A stretch of 64,000 bases of DNA from an uncultured Lachnospiraceae bacterium (GTDB lineage Bacteria > Bacillota > Clostridia > Lachnospirales > Lachnospiraceae), in the NCBI GenBank assembly GCA_947177445.1, contig CAMWUL010000009.1:1-64000 (forward strand), given 5' to 3'. The translations under genes were made by a program, and so were the position numbers. Shown piece after piece: positions 43,775 through 52,309 of the stretch (positions are counted from its first letter, which is position 1; each line of letters starts with the position of its first letter). Below the pieces are notes generated by a model. The model made no database searches, was not told where the DNA came from, and was given only the letters and a program-made list of their open reading frames with translations.

Positions 43775-44542
43775 ATGGCTTTAATGGCACCGGTAGAAGA
43801 CGGAAAAATCGTCACTACGGAATCTCAAAATTCTCTGAAAAACAGTAATGCCACAGGGTTGCAGAGCGGCATGGATAAGGATGCGTTTCTGCAGCTTTTG
43901 GTGGCGCAGATGCAGTATCAGGATCCACTGGAGCCCACCTCCAATACGGAGTATATCTCACAGTATGCACAGTTTTCCCAGGTGGAGCAGATGCAGAATA
44001 TGGCGGCCAGCAGCGACCTTGCCAGGGCAAGCTCTCTGGTGGGTAAGGAAGTTTATATCCGGACCACCAACGCGGCGGGAGACACCGGGTACAAGCAGGG
44101 CAGAGTGGATTATGTAGTATTCGAGAACGGCAAGGCAAAGCTTTCCATCGAGGAGAAGCTTTATGCTTTGGAAGATCTGGATACCGTGCTGGATCAGACC
44201 TATTTCGATGCCTACAAGAAGGCGGAGGAATTCACTATCGGTATGAATAAGCTTCCGATCCTTGCGGCGGTGGATCTGACGGATGCAGACGCTATCGACA
44301 AGCTGGAGAAGACCTTCAATGAGATGACCGATTACGAGAAGACCTTCATCACCAAGGAGAACAAGGATAAGCTTACCAAGTACATTGAGAAGCTGAAGGA
44401 AGTACGCCTGGCGGCAGAGGAAGCAAACGGAACGGAAGAGCCCGATGAACCGGACGACACCGAGAAGCCGGGAGAAACGGAAGAGCCGGACGGAACAGAA
44501 AATCCGGGTGAATCAGGCGGCACAGAGGGCGGCGGTGCGTAA
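43775..44542 (+). CDS. flgD: Flagellar hook cap protein FlgD with unusual C-terminal module
   Basis: Residues 28-80 carry the FlgD core (MDKDAFLQLLVAQMQYQDPL, EYISQYAQFSQVEQMQNM), which caps and guides hook assembly. A short beta region follows (SLVGKEVYIRT...). The protein then departs from the family: residues ~153-211 form a helical unit (NKLPILAAVDLTDADAIDKL, MTDYEKTFITKENKDKL). This resembles the 'IDALP ... LTxxxK' helical repeats of Gram-positive surface proteins. The last ~40 residues are an acidic Glu/Pro/Gly/Thr-rich tail. Length is 255, against about 140 in Bacillus. As a secreted cap, the added part would face outward during hook growth. Confidence 0.9.
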   Translation: MALMAPVEDGKIVTTESQNSLKNSNATGLQSGMDKDAFLQLLVAQMQYQDPLEPTSNTEYISQYAQFSQVEQMQNMAASSDLARASSLVGKEVYIRTTNAAGDTGYKQGRVDYVVFENGKAKLSIEEKLYALEDLDTVLDQTYFDAYKKAEEFTIGMNKLPILAAVDLTDADAIDKLEKTFNEMTDYEKTFITKENKDKLTKYIEKLKEVRLAAEEANGTEEPDEPDDTEKPGETEEPDGTENPGESGGTEGGGA

Positions 44543-44581
44543 AGGCACAGGCCGATAAAGCAGAACGGGGGCTTAAGGAAG

Positions 44582-44983
44582 ATGCAGATACAGAATAACG
44601 GATATCTTTCCATTGAGCAGTTGACAGAAAAATACTTAAGCAGTCCCCAGAAGGCAGACACGCGCGAGACCAGGGACGGTCTTTCCTTTCAGGAAATTCT
44701 GCAGAGCAGAAGCCTGCAGGGCGGGGATGGAACCCTGAAATTTTCCAGACATGCGCTGGGAAGGTTGAATGACCGAAACATCGAGCTGAGTGCCGGGCAG
44801 CTGGAGCGGCTGGAGGACGGGGCGAAGAAGGCACAGCGAAAGGGGATCAGAGATTCTCTGGTGATCGTGGATCAGCTGGCTTTTATCGTCAACGTACCGA
44901 ATCAGACGGTAGTCACTGCAATGGACAGCACGGAAACAAACGAAAACATATTCACCAATATCAACGGAGCGGTTATTATATAG
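44582..44983 (+). CDS. Flagellar operon protein (TIGR02530 family)
   Basis: The 133-residue protein has the conserved core LKFSRHALGRLNDRNIELS, then AKKAQRKGIRDSLVIVDQLAFIVNVPNQTVVTAMD and a closing NIFTNINGAVII. This is the small flagellar operon protein found between flgD and flgE in many Firmicutes. Its molecular job is not established; its place suggests a role in hook assembly. It begins 39 bases after flgD. Confidence 0.85.
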   Translation: MQIQNNGYLSIEQLTEKYLSSPQKADTRETRDGLSFQEILQSRSLQGGDGTLKFSRHALGRLNDRNIELSAGQLERLEDGAKKAQRKGIRDSLVIVDQLAFIVNVPNQTVVTAMDSTETNENIFTNINGAVII

Positions 44984-44993
44984 CCGGACCTTT

Positions 44994-45037
44994 GCGGAGG
45001 CTAATGTCCCTCGACTGACCGAGAGGGCCACGCTCCG
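44994..45037 (+). promoter_or_regulatory. Two-stem hairpin before flgE
   Basis: An outer cggag/ctccg stem (44995-44999 with 45033-45037) surrounds an inner ccctc/gaggg stem (45008-45012 with 45023-45027). It ends six bases before the aggagg ribosome site of flgE. There is no T-run, so it is more likely an mRNA processing, stability or translation control element than a terminator. Confidence 0.5.
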
Positions 45038-45058
45038 ATTTCAGGAGGAACAAGCACT

Positions 45059-46870
45059 ATGATGAGATCACTTTTTTCTGGTGTGGCCGGATTGAAGACC
45101 CACCAGACCAAAATGGACGTTATCGGTAATAATATTGCCAACGTCAACACTACGGCTTTTAAATCCAGTTCCATCGTTTTCAGCGAACTGATGAGCCAGA
45201 CTACCCAGAGGGCCAGCGGCGCCAATGCCACTACGGGCACCGGCGGTACCAACGCCAGACAGATCGGACTGGGAGTAAAATCCGGCGCCATCAATGTCAA
45301 TATCGCCGGCCAGGGCTCCAGCCAGTCCACCGGAAATCCCTTTGACATTATGATCACCGGAGACAATTTCTTTGTAGTAAACAACGGAACGGAGAACTTC
45401 TTTACCAGAGACGGCTCCTTTTATGTGGACGGTGCAGGAAACCTGGCCATGACCAGCACAGGCTACAATGTAATGGGCTGGCAGGTTGACGACGAGACCG
45501 GAGACATCAAGCAGGATACCGTGGCCGCACTGCGGATCATGAGCGCCGTCAATATGACCTATCCTCCCGAGGCCACCACGCAGGCCGTTATGGACGGCAT
45601 CATTGACAAAAACGATAAGGATGTGACCAGCAAGAACGGTAAGGTGGTGAACCTGAACTTCTTTGATGCTCTGGGCTATGCCTATACGGCCAAATTTGTG
45701 TTCCGGAAGTCGGATGCCCCTGCGGACTCCGGCGGAGTCAACAACTACAGCCTGGAGCTGGACAGAATTCTGGACTCTACGGGAGAGGTGGTGTATTCTG
45801 CTTCCGCTGACGGCGCCGCTAACATTTTCGGTACTGCAGGTAATTCGCAGACCATCGCAGGTAAGCTGACCCTGGATAACAAGAATTATGCATGGGACGC
45901 AGCCAATGACGCCCTGCTCAAGGATAAGGACGGAAAAGTAGTAGCTGATTTGTCACAGATCATAAATAACGGCGCTTTGAGGGACAGAGACGAGGAGGTA
46001 ACATGGAATGACGGCGGTACTCCCGCCGCTACGGTAACGGCAACCGTACAGGAGGTGCTGGACACCGTGGCCAAGGCCTACGGCTATGAGGGCTCTACAG
46101 AGGATTTCCTGAATCTGGTGTATACGTCTGATATTACGGATGCAAACGGCACTGTCACGGACACCGCACAGCTTACGGTGCTGCAAATGCTTGTGAATTC
46201 GGGCTCTAATGCTGCCAATCCTACAACGACAGCGGCCAATGCCCATTTCCCTACGGCGGATTCCTTTGAGACCTCCGGGCGCAGATTTGACGGTACCATT
46301 GTTGCCTTTGACGGCAAGACCGGTAAATTTGCGGGAATTCAGGGACAGGAGACGGTGACTACCGCTGTTATGAACTTGTCCGCTCTGGGCGGAAACTTCG
46401 CCGATATTACAGTGGATCTTTCCGGACTTGGCATGTATGACAACAAGGGGACTTCCACGGCTGCCGCCACCAGCGGAGACGAGGACGGTCTGGGTATGGG
46501 ACGCCGTCTGGGAGATATGATCGGCGTGTCCATTCAGCAGGACGGCAGAATCTATGCCAGCTATGACAACGGCATGACCAGACTGCTGGGACAGATTGCC
46601 ACGGCGGCCTTTGCCAATGCTTCCGGTCTGCAGAAATCCGGCGACAATCTTTATTCTGCCACGCTGAACTCCGGCGAGTTTGACGGCATCGGCGTAAACG
46701 TAACTGCCAACGGCGGATATATGTCCACCGGCCAGCTGGAGATGAGTAACGTGGACCTGTCTGCAGAGTTCACGGAAATGATCACGACCCAGCGTGGATT
46801 CCAGGCGAATAGTCGTATTATTACCGTGTCTGACACACTTTTGGAAGAGTTGACTAATTTGAAGAGATAA
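45059..46870 (+). CDS. flgE: Flagellar hook protein FlgE
   Basis: The 603-residue protein begins MMRSLFSGVAGLKTHQTKMD, with the axial motif VIGNNIANVNTTAFKSSSIV, the GNPFDIMITGDNFFVV segment and the C-terminal SNVDLSAEFTEMITTQRGFQ followed by NSRIITVSDTLLEELTNLKR. The conserved ends form the hook core, and the large middle (about 190-430, rich in Asp, Ala and Thr) is the surface-exposed domain. At ~600 residues it is longer than Bacillus FlgE (~265), as in other hook proteins with an added outer domain. ATG 45059 follows aggagg. Confidence 0.96.
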   Translation: MMRSLFSGVAGLKTHQTKMDVIGNNIANVNTTAFKSSSIVFSELMSQTTQRASGANATTGTGGTNARQIGLGVKSGAINVNIAGQGSSQSTGNPFDIMITGDNFFVVNNGTENFFTRDGSFYVDGAGNLAMTSTGYNVMGWQVDDETGDIKQDTVAALRIMSAVNMTYPPEATTQAVMDGIIDKNDKDVTSKNGKVVNLNFFDALGYAYTAKFVFRKSDAPADSGGVNNYSLELDRILDSTGEVVYSASADGAANIFGTAGNSQTIAGKLTLDNKNYAWDAANDALLKDKDGKVVADLSQIINNGALRDRDEEVTWNDGGTPAATVTATVQEVLDTVAKAYGYEGSTEDFLNLVYTSDITDANGTVTDTAQLTVLQMLVNSGSNAANPTTTAANAHFPTADSFETSGRRFDGTIVAFDGKTGKFAGIQGQETVTTAVMNLSALGGNFADITVDLSGLGMYDNKGTSTAAATSGDEDGLGMGRRLGDMIGVSIQQDGRIYASYDNGMTRLLGQIATAAFANASGLQKSGDNLYSATLNSGEFDGIGVNVTANGGYMSTGQLEMSNVDLSAEFTEMITTQRGFQANSRIITVSDTLLEELTNLKR

Positions 46871-47172
46871 CAGGTGTGAAAGATGGTACTTTTTTCCCTC
46901 ACAATACTTCGTAAAATGTGATACAATAAGGGACGGAAGATTTCCGCCCCTTATTCTTGTATCATGAGGGGGCGGCGCCGTCCGGAGAAGGACGGCGCAG
47001 GCAGAGAGGAACGCTTCAGCAGAACAATGGTGAGGGGCGCGGCATGTGGCGCACAGGGGAGTTTGCAATGGAAGAAAGGAAGGGGTCGTGAGACGAAAGC
47101 GTTGGTGACAGGAAATGATGTCTGCAGAGGCAGACAAGGGTGTGTCGATTTGAAGAAAGGCAGGGTAAGGTT
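46871..47172 (+). other. 302-bp structured gap between flgE and flbD
   Basis: There is no gene. It contains a long hairpin at about 46920-46964 (gatacaa/ttgtatc, then taaggg/ccctta and cgga/tccg) and a perfect nine-base stem (gcgccgtcc/ggacggcgc, 46975-46998). The downstream half is purine-rich. The stems lack T-runs, so they may be processing sites or an attenuating structure that lowers expression of the motor genes relative to the hook gene. Confidence 0.5.
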
Positions 47173-47358
47173 ATGGTAGAGGTGACCAAAATCAACGGGG
47201 TAAAGATCCTTGTAAACCCTCATCTGTTTGAGATCGTGGAGGAGACGCCGGATACGGTGATCACTCTTACTACAGGCAAGAAAATAATTGTAAAAGAAAG
47301 TAGACAAGAGATAAAAAATCTTGTAAAATTGTACAGAAAGGATATTTTTGCGGAATAG
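47173..47358 (+). CDS. flbD: FlbD-family flagellar protein (SwrD-like)
   Basis: The 61-residue protein reads VEVTKINGVKILVNPHLFEI, then EETPDTVITLTTGKKIIVKE, the full FlbD domain. In Bacillus the equivalent (YlzI/SwrD) raises stator torque. It lies directly before motA, in keeping with that role. ATG 47173 follows agggtaagg; the longer frame from 47140 is not needed. Confidence 0.88.
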   Translation: MVEVTKINGVKILVNPHLFEIVEETPDTVITLTTGKKIIVKESRQEIKNLVKLYRKDIFAE

Positions 47359-47387
47359 TCATAAGAGCAAAATGGTAGGTGGTTTTT

Positions 47388-48179
47388 GTGGATATAGCAT
47401 CATTAGCAGGTATCATTATTTGTCTGGTCATGCTTGTGCTCGGAATTCATTTCAATGCCGGGCTGCAGAATATCGGCCGGTACATAGACCCGCCTTCGGC
47501 GCTTATCACCTTTGGCGGTGCGTTTTCTGCCACACTGGCTTCCGTCAGCATGCCGGATTTTGTGGCCGGACTCAAGAGCTTTACGCTGATTTTCAAGTCG
47601 CCGGCTCTGGACACGGCCGAGATGATACGAAAGATCATAGAGCTGTCGAATGTGGCCCGTAAGGATGGTCTTTTGTCTCTGGAGGAAGCGGCTGCGGATA
47701 TGGATGAGCCCTTTTTGAAAAAGGGAATTCTGCTGATCGTGGACGGCACGGATCCGGATCTGGTCAGAGCCATTATGGAGACGGAGATGAACAGTCTGGA
47801 GGAGCGGCATAAGAAGTGCATCGGCTTCTGGGATACGCTGGGAGCCATGGGTCCTGCCTGGGGTATGATCGGTACCCTGGTGGGTCTGGTAAATATGTTG
47901 TATAATATGGATGATGTGGCGAATCTGGGTCCTGCAATGGCCGTGGCCCTGATCACTACGCTGTACGGCTCCCTGCTTGCCAACTGGATCTGCACGCCGG
48001 TGTCAAATAAGCTGAAGGCCGACAACGGCGAGGAGGTTGTGCTGAAGGAAGTCATGATCGAGGGGCTTTTGTCCATTCAGGCGGGAGAAAACCCCAGAGT
48101 AATAGAGGAAAAGCTGAAATCATTCCTGGCTCCCAAGGACAGGACCATTACCGAGGAAGGCGCGGGAGGTGAAGAGTAA
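47388..48179 (+). CDS. motA: Flagellar motor stator protein MotA
   Basis: The 263-residue protein has four membrane helices (about 3-22, 33-50, 150-170 and 178-200). The cytoplasmic loop between the second and third carries RHKKCIGFWDTLGAMGPAWG, and the proline-containing GTLVGLVNML and GPAMAVALITTLYG are typical of MotA. With MotB it forms the ion channel that drives rotation. The start is GTG 47388 (MDIASLAGII), six bases after taggtgg; the GTG at 47379 overlaps that site. The stop overlaps the motB start (TAATG). Confidence 0.95.
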   Translation: MDIASLAGIIICLVMLVLGIHFNAGLQNIGRYIDPPSALITFGGAFSATLASVSMPDFVAGLKSFTLIFKSPALDTAEMIRKIIELSNVARKDGLLSLEEAAADMDEPFLKKGILLIVDGTDPDLVRAIMETEMNSLEERHKKCIGFWDTLGAMGPAWGMIGTLVGLVNMLYNMDDVANLGPAMAVALITTLYGSLLANWICTPVSNKLKADNGEEVVLKEVMIEGLLSIQAGENPRVIEEKLKSFLAPKDRTITEEGAGGEE

Positions 48180-49006
48180 TGGCAAAGCGCAAGGAAGATA
48201 CGCCGCCGCCCGGGGCGCCGGCGTGGATGGCAACCTTCAGTGATCTGATGAATCTGCTGCTTTGTTTCTTTGTCATGCTGTTTGCCATGTCCACTCTGGA
48301 GGAGAGCAAGCTCCAGGAAATGGTGGCGGCCATGAACAACTCGATCAGCATTTTTGAAAAGGGCGCGACGGCTATCGGAGAGGGTATCCTGATCAGCAAC
48401 GGTGTCAGCCAGCTGAATGAGCTGGATCAGTTCATCAACAGTACCGGAAAGACTGCGGACAGTAAGACCGACGGGGATAAGATGGAGGAATATGACCAGT
48501 CCTCGGAGGCCATGGAGCAGTATCTTCAGGAGGAAAAGCTGAAAGAGAACGAGGAGCTGTCCGAGCGGATAGAAGAGGCTCTCAGGGAGAACAATATTGC
48601 GGATGAGGTGGAGCTGAGCTTTACGTCCCAGTTTGTGCAGCTGACTATGAACGGCGCGCTTCTCTTTGATTCGGGAAGGGCGGAGCTGAAAGAGAAGGCG
48701 GAGCAGATGCTGGATAAGATCGGAGTGATCCTGGAGCGCTACGGCACCGGAATCATCGAGATTGAAGGGCATACCGACAATGTGCCCATGAGCAGCTCCC
48801 GATATGCCAGCAACGAAGAGCTGAGCAGCGCCAGAGCATTGTCCGTGTTTTATTATCTCAGGGATACGACCTTCCTGGATCCGGTGAACCTGAAGCACTC
48901 CGGTATGGGAGAGCGGGCTCCCATAGCGGACAATAACACAGAGGAAGGCAGGAGCCGGAACAGGCGCGTGGAGATCAGGATATTCAATCCTTCTCAGGGA
49001 CAATAG
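48179..49006 (+). CDS. motB: Flagellar motor stator protein MotB
   Basis: The 275-residue protein begins with the MotB plug PAWMATFSDLMNLLLCFFVM, where Asp22 is the ion-binding residue in the single membrane helix. A charged linker follows, and an OmpA-like peptidoglycan-binding domain (about 140-265) contains ALLFDSGRAELKEKAEQML, EIEGHTDNVP and NRRVEIRI. It anchors the stator to the cell wall. It is translationally coupled to motA by a TAATG overlap. Confidence 0.96.
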   Translation: MAKRKEDTPPPGAPAWMATFSDLMNLLLCFFVMLFAMSTLEESKLQEMVAAMNNSISIFEKGATAIGEGILISNGVSQLNELDQFINSTGKTADSKTDGDKMEEYDQSSEAMEQYLQEEKLKENEELSERIEEALRENNIADEVELSFTSQFVQLTMNGALLFDSGRAELKEKAEQMLDKIGVILERYGTGIIEIEGHTDNVPMSSSRYASNEELSSARALSVFYYLRDTTFLDPVNLKHSGMGERAPIADNNTEEGRSRNRRVEIRIFNPSQGQ

Positions 49007-49073
49007 ATCCGTATTATGCAAAGCGGCCTGCAGGCCGGAAAATCAGATTATAGATAAAAGGGGTTTGGATACG

Positions 49074-49589
49074 ATGAAAAAGAATTTGCTTAGTATTTTG
49101 ATTTTGGTGCTGCTGCTGGTGAATATAGCGCTGACCTCCGTAATGATGATCAGCGTCATCGGCACAAACAAAAAGAACGCGGAGCTGGTCACCAGCATTG
49201 CTGCGGTAATGAATCTGGAGCTGATCGGCCCCAGCGGGATCGCCAATGTGGAGGTTCCTCTGTCCGATACGTATACTTATGATGTGCAGGATGCGCTGCT
49301 GATTCCCTTAAACGGATCAAGCGGATATATCACGTTCAAGATATCGCTGCTTTTAAACACCAAGCATGAAGATTATAAGAAAATAAGCAAGGATATCGGC
49401 ACAGATACCGGTGTGGTGAGAGACAGTCTGATCATGGACATTGTCAATGAGGTGGTAAGCTCCCACACAGAGGAGGAGTGCCGCAATGATTTCGGGAGCG
49501 TCAGGGATGAGATCCTGAAGGCTTTGCAGCAAAGATATCAGACCGGCTGTATCTACGATATTGCAATCAGCGGAGTTCAGTACGGTTGA
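49074..49589 (+). CDS. fliL: Flagellar basal body-associated protein FliL
   Basis: The 171-residue protein has one N-terminal membrane helix (MKKNLLSILILVLLLVNIAL) and an extracytoplasmic domain of the FliL type (residues ~45-165). FliL surrounds and stabilises the stator. ATG 49074 lies ten bases after gggg; the TTG at 49065 is too close to that site. Sequence conservation is weak, as is usual for FliL, and the position between motB and fliM supports the call. Confidence 0.82.
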   Translation: MKKNLLSILILVLLLVNIALTSVMMISVIGTNKKNAELVTSIAAVMNLELIGPSGIANVEVPLSDTYTYDVQDALLIPLNGSSGYITFKISLLLNTKHEDYKKISKDIGTDTGVVRDSLIMDIVNEVVSSHTEEECRNDFGSVRDEILKALQQRYQTGCIYDIAISGVQYG

Positions 49590-49639
49590 TGAGCATCCTG
49601 AGTAAGTGTACAAGAATCAACATGAGGAGGTGAGTTTGT

Positions 49640-50620
49640 GTGGGTGAGGCCTTATCTCAAAGAGACATAGATAAGCTGCTGACGGATCTGGCATCGGGAG
49701 AGCTTGATGCGGACCGGATGCGGGAAAGTGAAGAGAAACAAGTCAAGGATTATGACTTTAATCACCCTACAAAATTTTCCAAGGAACACTTGAGGACTCT
49801 GGAGATCATATTCGAGCATTACAGCCGTCTGATCTCCACGAACCTTCCTGTATATCTCAGAAAAAATGTGCAGGTTACGGTGGCCAGTTCAGAAACGGTT
49901 TCCTTCAGCGAATTTACGAATTCCATGTCCAATCCCGTAATTTTGGGCATTATCAATTTTGCACCGCTGAACGGAAACATTATTATCGAGATGGCTACGA
50001 ACCTTGCCTATGCCATGCTGGACCGCATGCTGGGAGGAAGCGGACTTCCGCTGGAGAAGATCCGTGAATTCTCTGAGATCGAGCTGATGATCATTCAGAA
50101 GGTATTGGTTATGTTTGCTCAGCTTTTGAGAGAACCCTGGAAAAATGTGATAGATATCAGCCCTGTGCTGAACCGTTTGGAGACGAATCCGCAGTTTGCG
50201 CAGGTGATTGGTCCCAATGAAATGATAGCGATTGTCACTCTGAATGTGAAAGTCGGAGACGTAGAAGGCTTTATGAATGTCTGTCTCCCGTTTTTTACAT
50301 TGGAGGACGTTATGGATAAATTGAATACAAAGTATTGGTTTTCCACTATGCAGGACAATCACGATGAAAATTATGAGGGGTATATTGAGTCGCTGATTCG
50401 TAAAGTGGATATCCCGGTCAGGGCCGTACTTGGAAAGAGTACCATATCAGTTAATGATTTTATGAACCTGCAGATAGGGGACTGCATCCGCCTTAATTCC
50501 AAGGTGGATGATGATATGAATATATTTGTGGGAAATATTAAAAAATTTACCGCATTGCCCGGCGCCGAAAAAGACTCTTATGCCGTCCGGATTACATCGG
50601 TAATCAGAGAGGAGGAGTAA
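49640..50620 (+). CDS. fliM: Flagellar motor switch protein FliM
   Basis: The 326-residue protein has a short CheY-binding N-terminus (MGEALSQRDIDKLLTDL). A middle domain carries FEHYSRLISTNLPVYLRKNV, the conserved GGSGLPLEKIREFSEIE near 135 and a FliN-like C-terminal part (VRAVLGKSTISVNDFMNLQI near 255). It is part of the C ring and changes rotation on binding CheY-P. GTG 49640 follows aggagg at nine bases. Confidence 0.96.
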   Translation: MGEALSQRDIDKLLTDLASGELDADRMRESEEKQVKDYDFNHPTKFSKEHLRTLEIIFEHYSRLISTNLPVYLRKNVQVTVASSETVSFSEFTNSMSNPVILGIINFAPLNGNIIIEMATNLAYAMLDRMLGGSGLPLEKIREFSEIELMIIQKVLVMFAQLLREPWKNVIDISPVLNRLETNPQFAQVIGPNEMIAIVTLNVKVGDVEGFMNVCLPFFTLEDVMDKLNTKYWFSTMQDNHDENYEGYIESLIRKVDIPVRAVLGKSTISVNDFMNLQIGDCIRLNSKVDDDMNIFVGNIKKFTALPGAEKDSYAVRITSVIREEE

Positions 50621-50623
50621 TTA

Positions 50624-51937
50624 ATGGATGGAATGCTGTCGCAAGACGAGATTAATGCTTTGCTCAGCGGCATGAATCTGTCTGATGATGGAGAGCCGGG
50701 AGGGATCGGAAGTATGGAAGAGGTCACTGAGGTACCCAGCAGTGAGCCGGCCGAGGATTCCCGGGAAGAGATTAAAACAGTATTGACAGAGGAAGAAAGA
50801 GACGCGATCGGCGAGGTGGCCAATATCAGCATGGGCTCCTCGGCCACGGCGCTGTATTCGCTTGTCAACAGAAAAGTAAGCATCACAACTCCTCATGTGG
50901 AGGTGGTACGGTGGAAAAATCTGCTGTCCGAATATGAGAGGCCCTGCGTTTTTATACAGATTAAGTATACCATGGGATTGGACGGCACCAATATTCTGGT
51001 GCTGAAGGAGAACGATGCGAAGGTCATCACCGATCTGATGATGGGAGGGGATGGCACAAACACGGAGGGAGAGCTTGGAGAGCTTCATCTGAGCGCCATT
51101 TCCGAGGCCATGAATCAGATGATGGGTTCCGCTTCCACATCTCTTTCCACCATGCTGAAAAGAACCATTGATATCAGCCCGCCGAACGCGTCGCTGCTGG
51201 ATCTGACAAAAATACAGAACGGAGAGGATATCTCTCCTTTTCTGGGAGGGGAATTTGTCAAGATATCTTTCCGGATGCAGATCGATAATCTGGTGGACAG
51301 CTCTATTATGCAGCTGTACCCTATGGAATTGTCCCGCATGCTGGTGAGAACCTTCCTCCATACACAGGAGGACGATGCAAAAAAAGCAGCAAAGAAGGCA
51401 GGGGATGCCCAGGATGCTTCGGCAGCGGATTCCGGTCAGGCGGCAGGGCAGATGAATATGAATGGGATGGGGATGAATCAACAAATGGGAGTGAACCCTC
51501 AAATGATGGGAATGAATCCTCAGATGATGGGGATGAATCCTCAGATGATGGGAATGAATCCTCAGATGATGGGGATGAACCCGCAGATGATGGGAATGAA
51601 TCCTCAAATGATGGGGATGAATCAGCAGATGCCCATGCAGAACGTCAATATTCATCCGGCACAGTTTCAGAGCTTTGCCGGGGACGGAAGAGGAATCATG
51701 GGACAGGAAAATATCGGCCTGATCATGGATGTGCCTCTGGAGGTTACCGTGGAGCTTGGACGGACGTCAAAGTCTATTTCGGAAATTCTGAACTTTGCGC
51801 CCGGGACGGTTATCGAACTGGACAGGATCGCCGGAGAACCCATAGATGTTCTGGTGAACGGGAAGTTTGTTGCAAGGGGTGAAGTTGTAGTCATTGAGGA
51901 AAGTTTTGCAGTTAGAGTAACAGAGATTGTCAAATAG
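50624..51937 (+). CDS. fliY: FliY-type motor switch phosphatase (FliN domain plus CheC-like domain)
   Basis: The 437-residue protein has four parts: a FliM-like CheY-binding start (MLSQDEINALLSGM); a CheC-like phosphatase domain with both active sites intact (DAIGEVAN near residue 63 and SAISEAMN near 160, each fitting the D/S-x3-E-x2-N pattern); a repeat linker of MNPQMMG units; and a C-terminal FliN domain (DVPLEVTVELGRTSKSISEI, VNGKFVARGEVVVIEESFAV). FliY is the C-ring protein of many Gram-positives that also dephosphorylates CheY-P. It begins three bases after fliM. Confidence 0.95.
   Translation: MDGMLSQDEINALLSGMNLSDDGEPGGIGSMEEVTEVPSSEPAEDSREEIKTVLTEEERDAIGEVANISMGSSATALYSLVNRKVSITTPHVEVVRWKNLLSEYERPCVFIQIKYTMGLDGTNILVLKENDAKVITDLMMGGDGTNTEGELGELHLSAISEAMNQMMGSASTSLSTMLKRTIDISPPNASLLDLTKIQNGEDISPFLGGEFVKISFRMQIDNLVDSSIMQLYPMELSRMLVRTFLHTQEDDAKKAAKKAGDAQDASAADSGQAAGQMNMNGMGMNQQMGVNPQMMGMNPQMMGMNPQMMGMNPQMMGMNPQMMGMNPQMMGMNQQMPMQNVNIHPAQFQSFAGDGRGIMGQENIGLIMDVPLEVTVELGRTSKSISEILNFAPGTVIELDRIAGEPIDVLVNGKFVARGEVVVIEESFAVRVTEIVK
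51473..51634 (+). repeat. 21-bp tandem repeats encoding MNPQMMG units in fliY
   Basis: Six near-identical 21-bp units (one VNPQMMG and five MNPQMMG), flanked by degenerate MNQQMG and MNQQMP units, form the linker between the phosphatase and FliN domains. The copies differ mainly at silent positions. Confidence 0.92.
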
Positions 51938-51949
51938 GAGGAAGAGATA

Positions 51950-52309
51950 ATGGCAGGTATTTTGGTTTGTGATGATGCGGCTTTCATGAGGATGATGATC
52001 AAGGACATTCTGGGCAAGAATGGCTATACCGTCGCCGGGGAAGCGGAGAATGGACAGAAGGCCGTTGAAAAGTACACAGAGCTTAAGCCCGACCTTGTGC
52101 TGATGGATATTACCATGCCCGAGATGGATGGAATTCAGGCGTTGAAGGAGATCCGCAAGATCGACGGAAGCGCAAAGGTTATCATGTGTTCCGCCATGGG
52201 ACAGCAGGCGATGGTGATCGAGTCCATCCAGGCCGGCGCAAAGGATTTTATTGTCAAACCCTTCCAGCCGGAACGCGTGCTTGAGGCCGTGAAGAAGGTT
52301 GTGGGTTAA
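51950..52309 (+). CDS. cheY: Chemotaxis response regulator CheY
   Basis: The 119-residue single receiver domain has the acidic pair in LVCDDAAFMR, the phosphorylated Asp in LMDITMPEMDG, the switch Ser in MCSAMG and the conserved Lys in VKPFQ. CheA phosphorylates it, and it then binds FliM and FliY. It follows fliY at 12 bases, as in Bacillus. Its stop overlaps the fliO start. Confidence 0.96.
   Translation: MAGILVCDDAAFMRMMIKDILGKNGYTVAGEAENGQKAVEKYTELKPDLVLMDITMPEMDGIQALKEIRKIDGSAKVIMCSAMGQQAMVIESIQAGAKDFIVKPFQPERVLEAVKKVVG

Noticed and set aside
50621-51655. Long minus-strand frame with repeated HHLRIHSH units
   Set aside because: It is the antisense image of the fliY repeat linker; no ribosome site and it overlaps a certain gene over its whole length.
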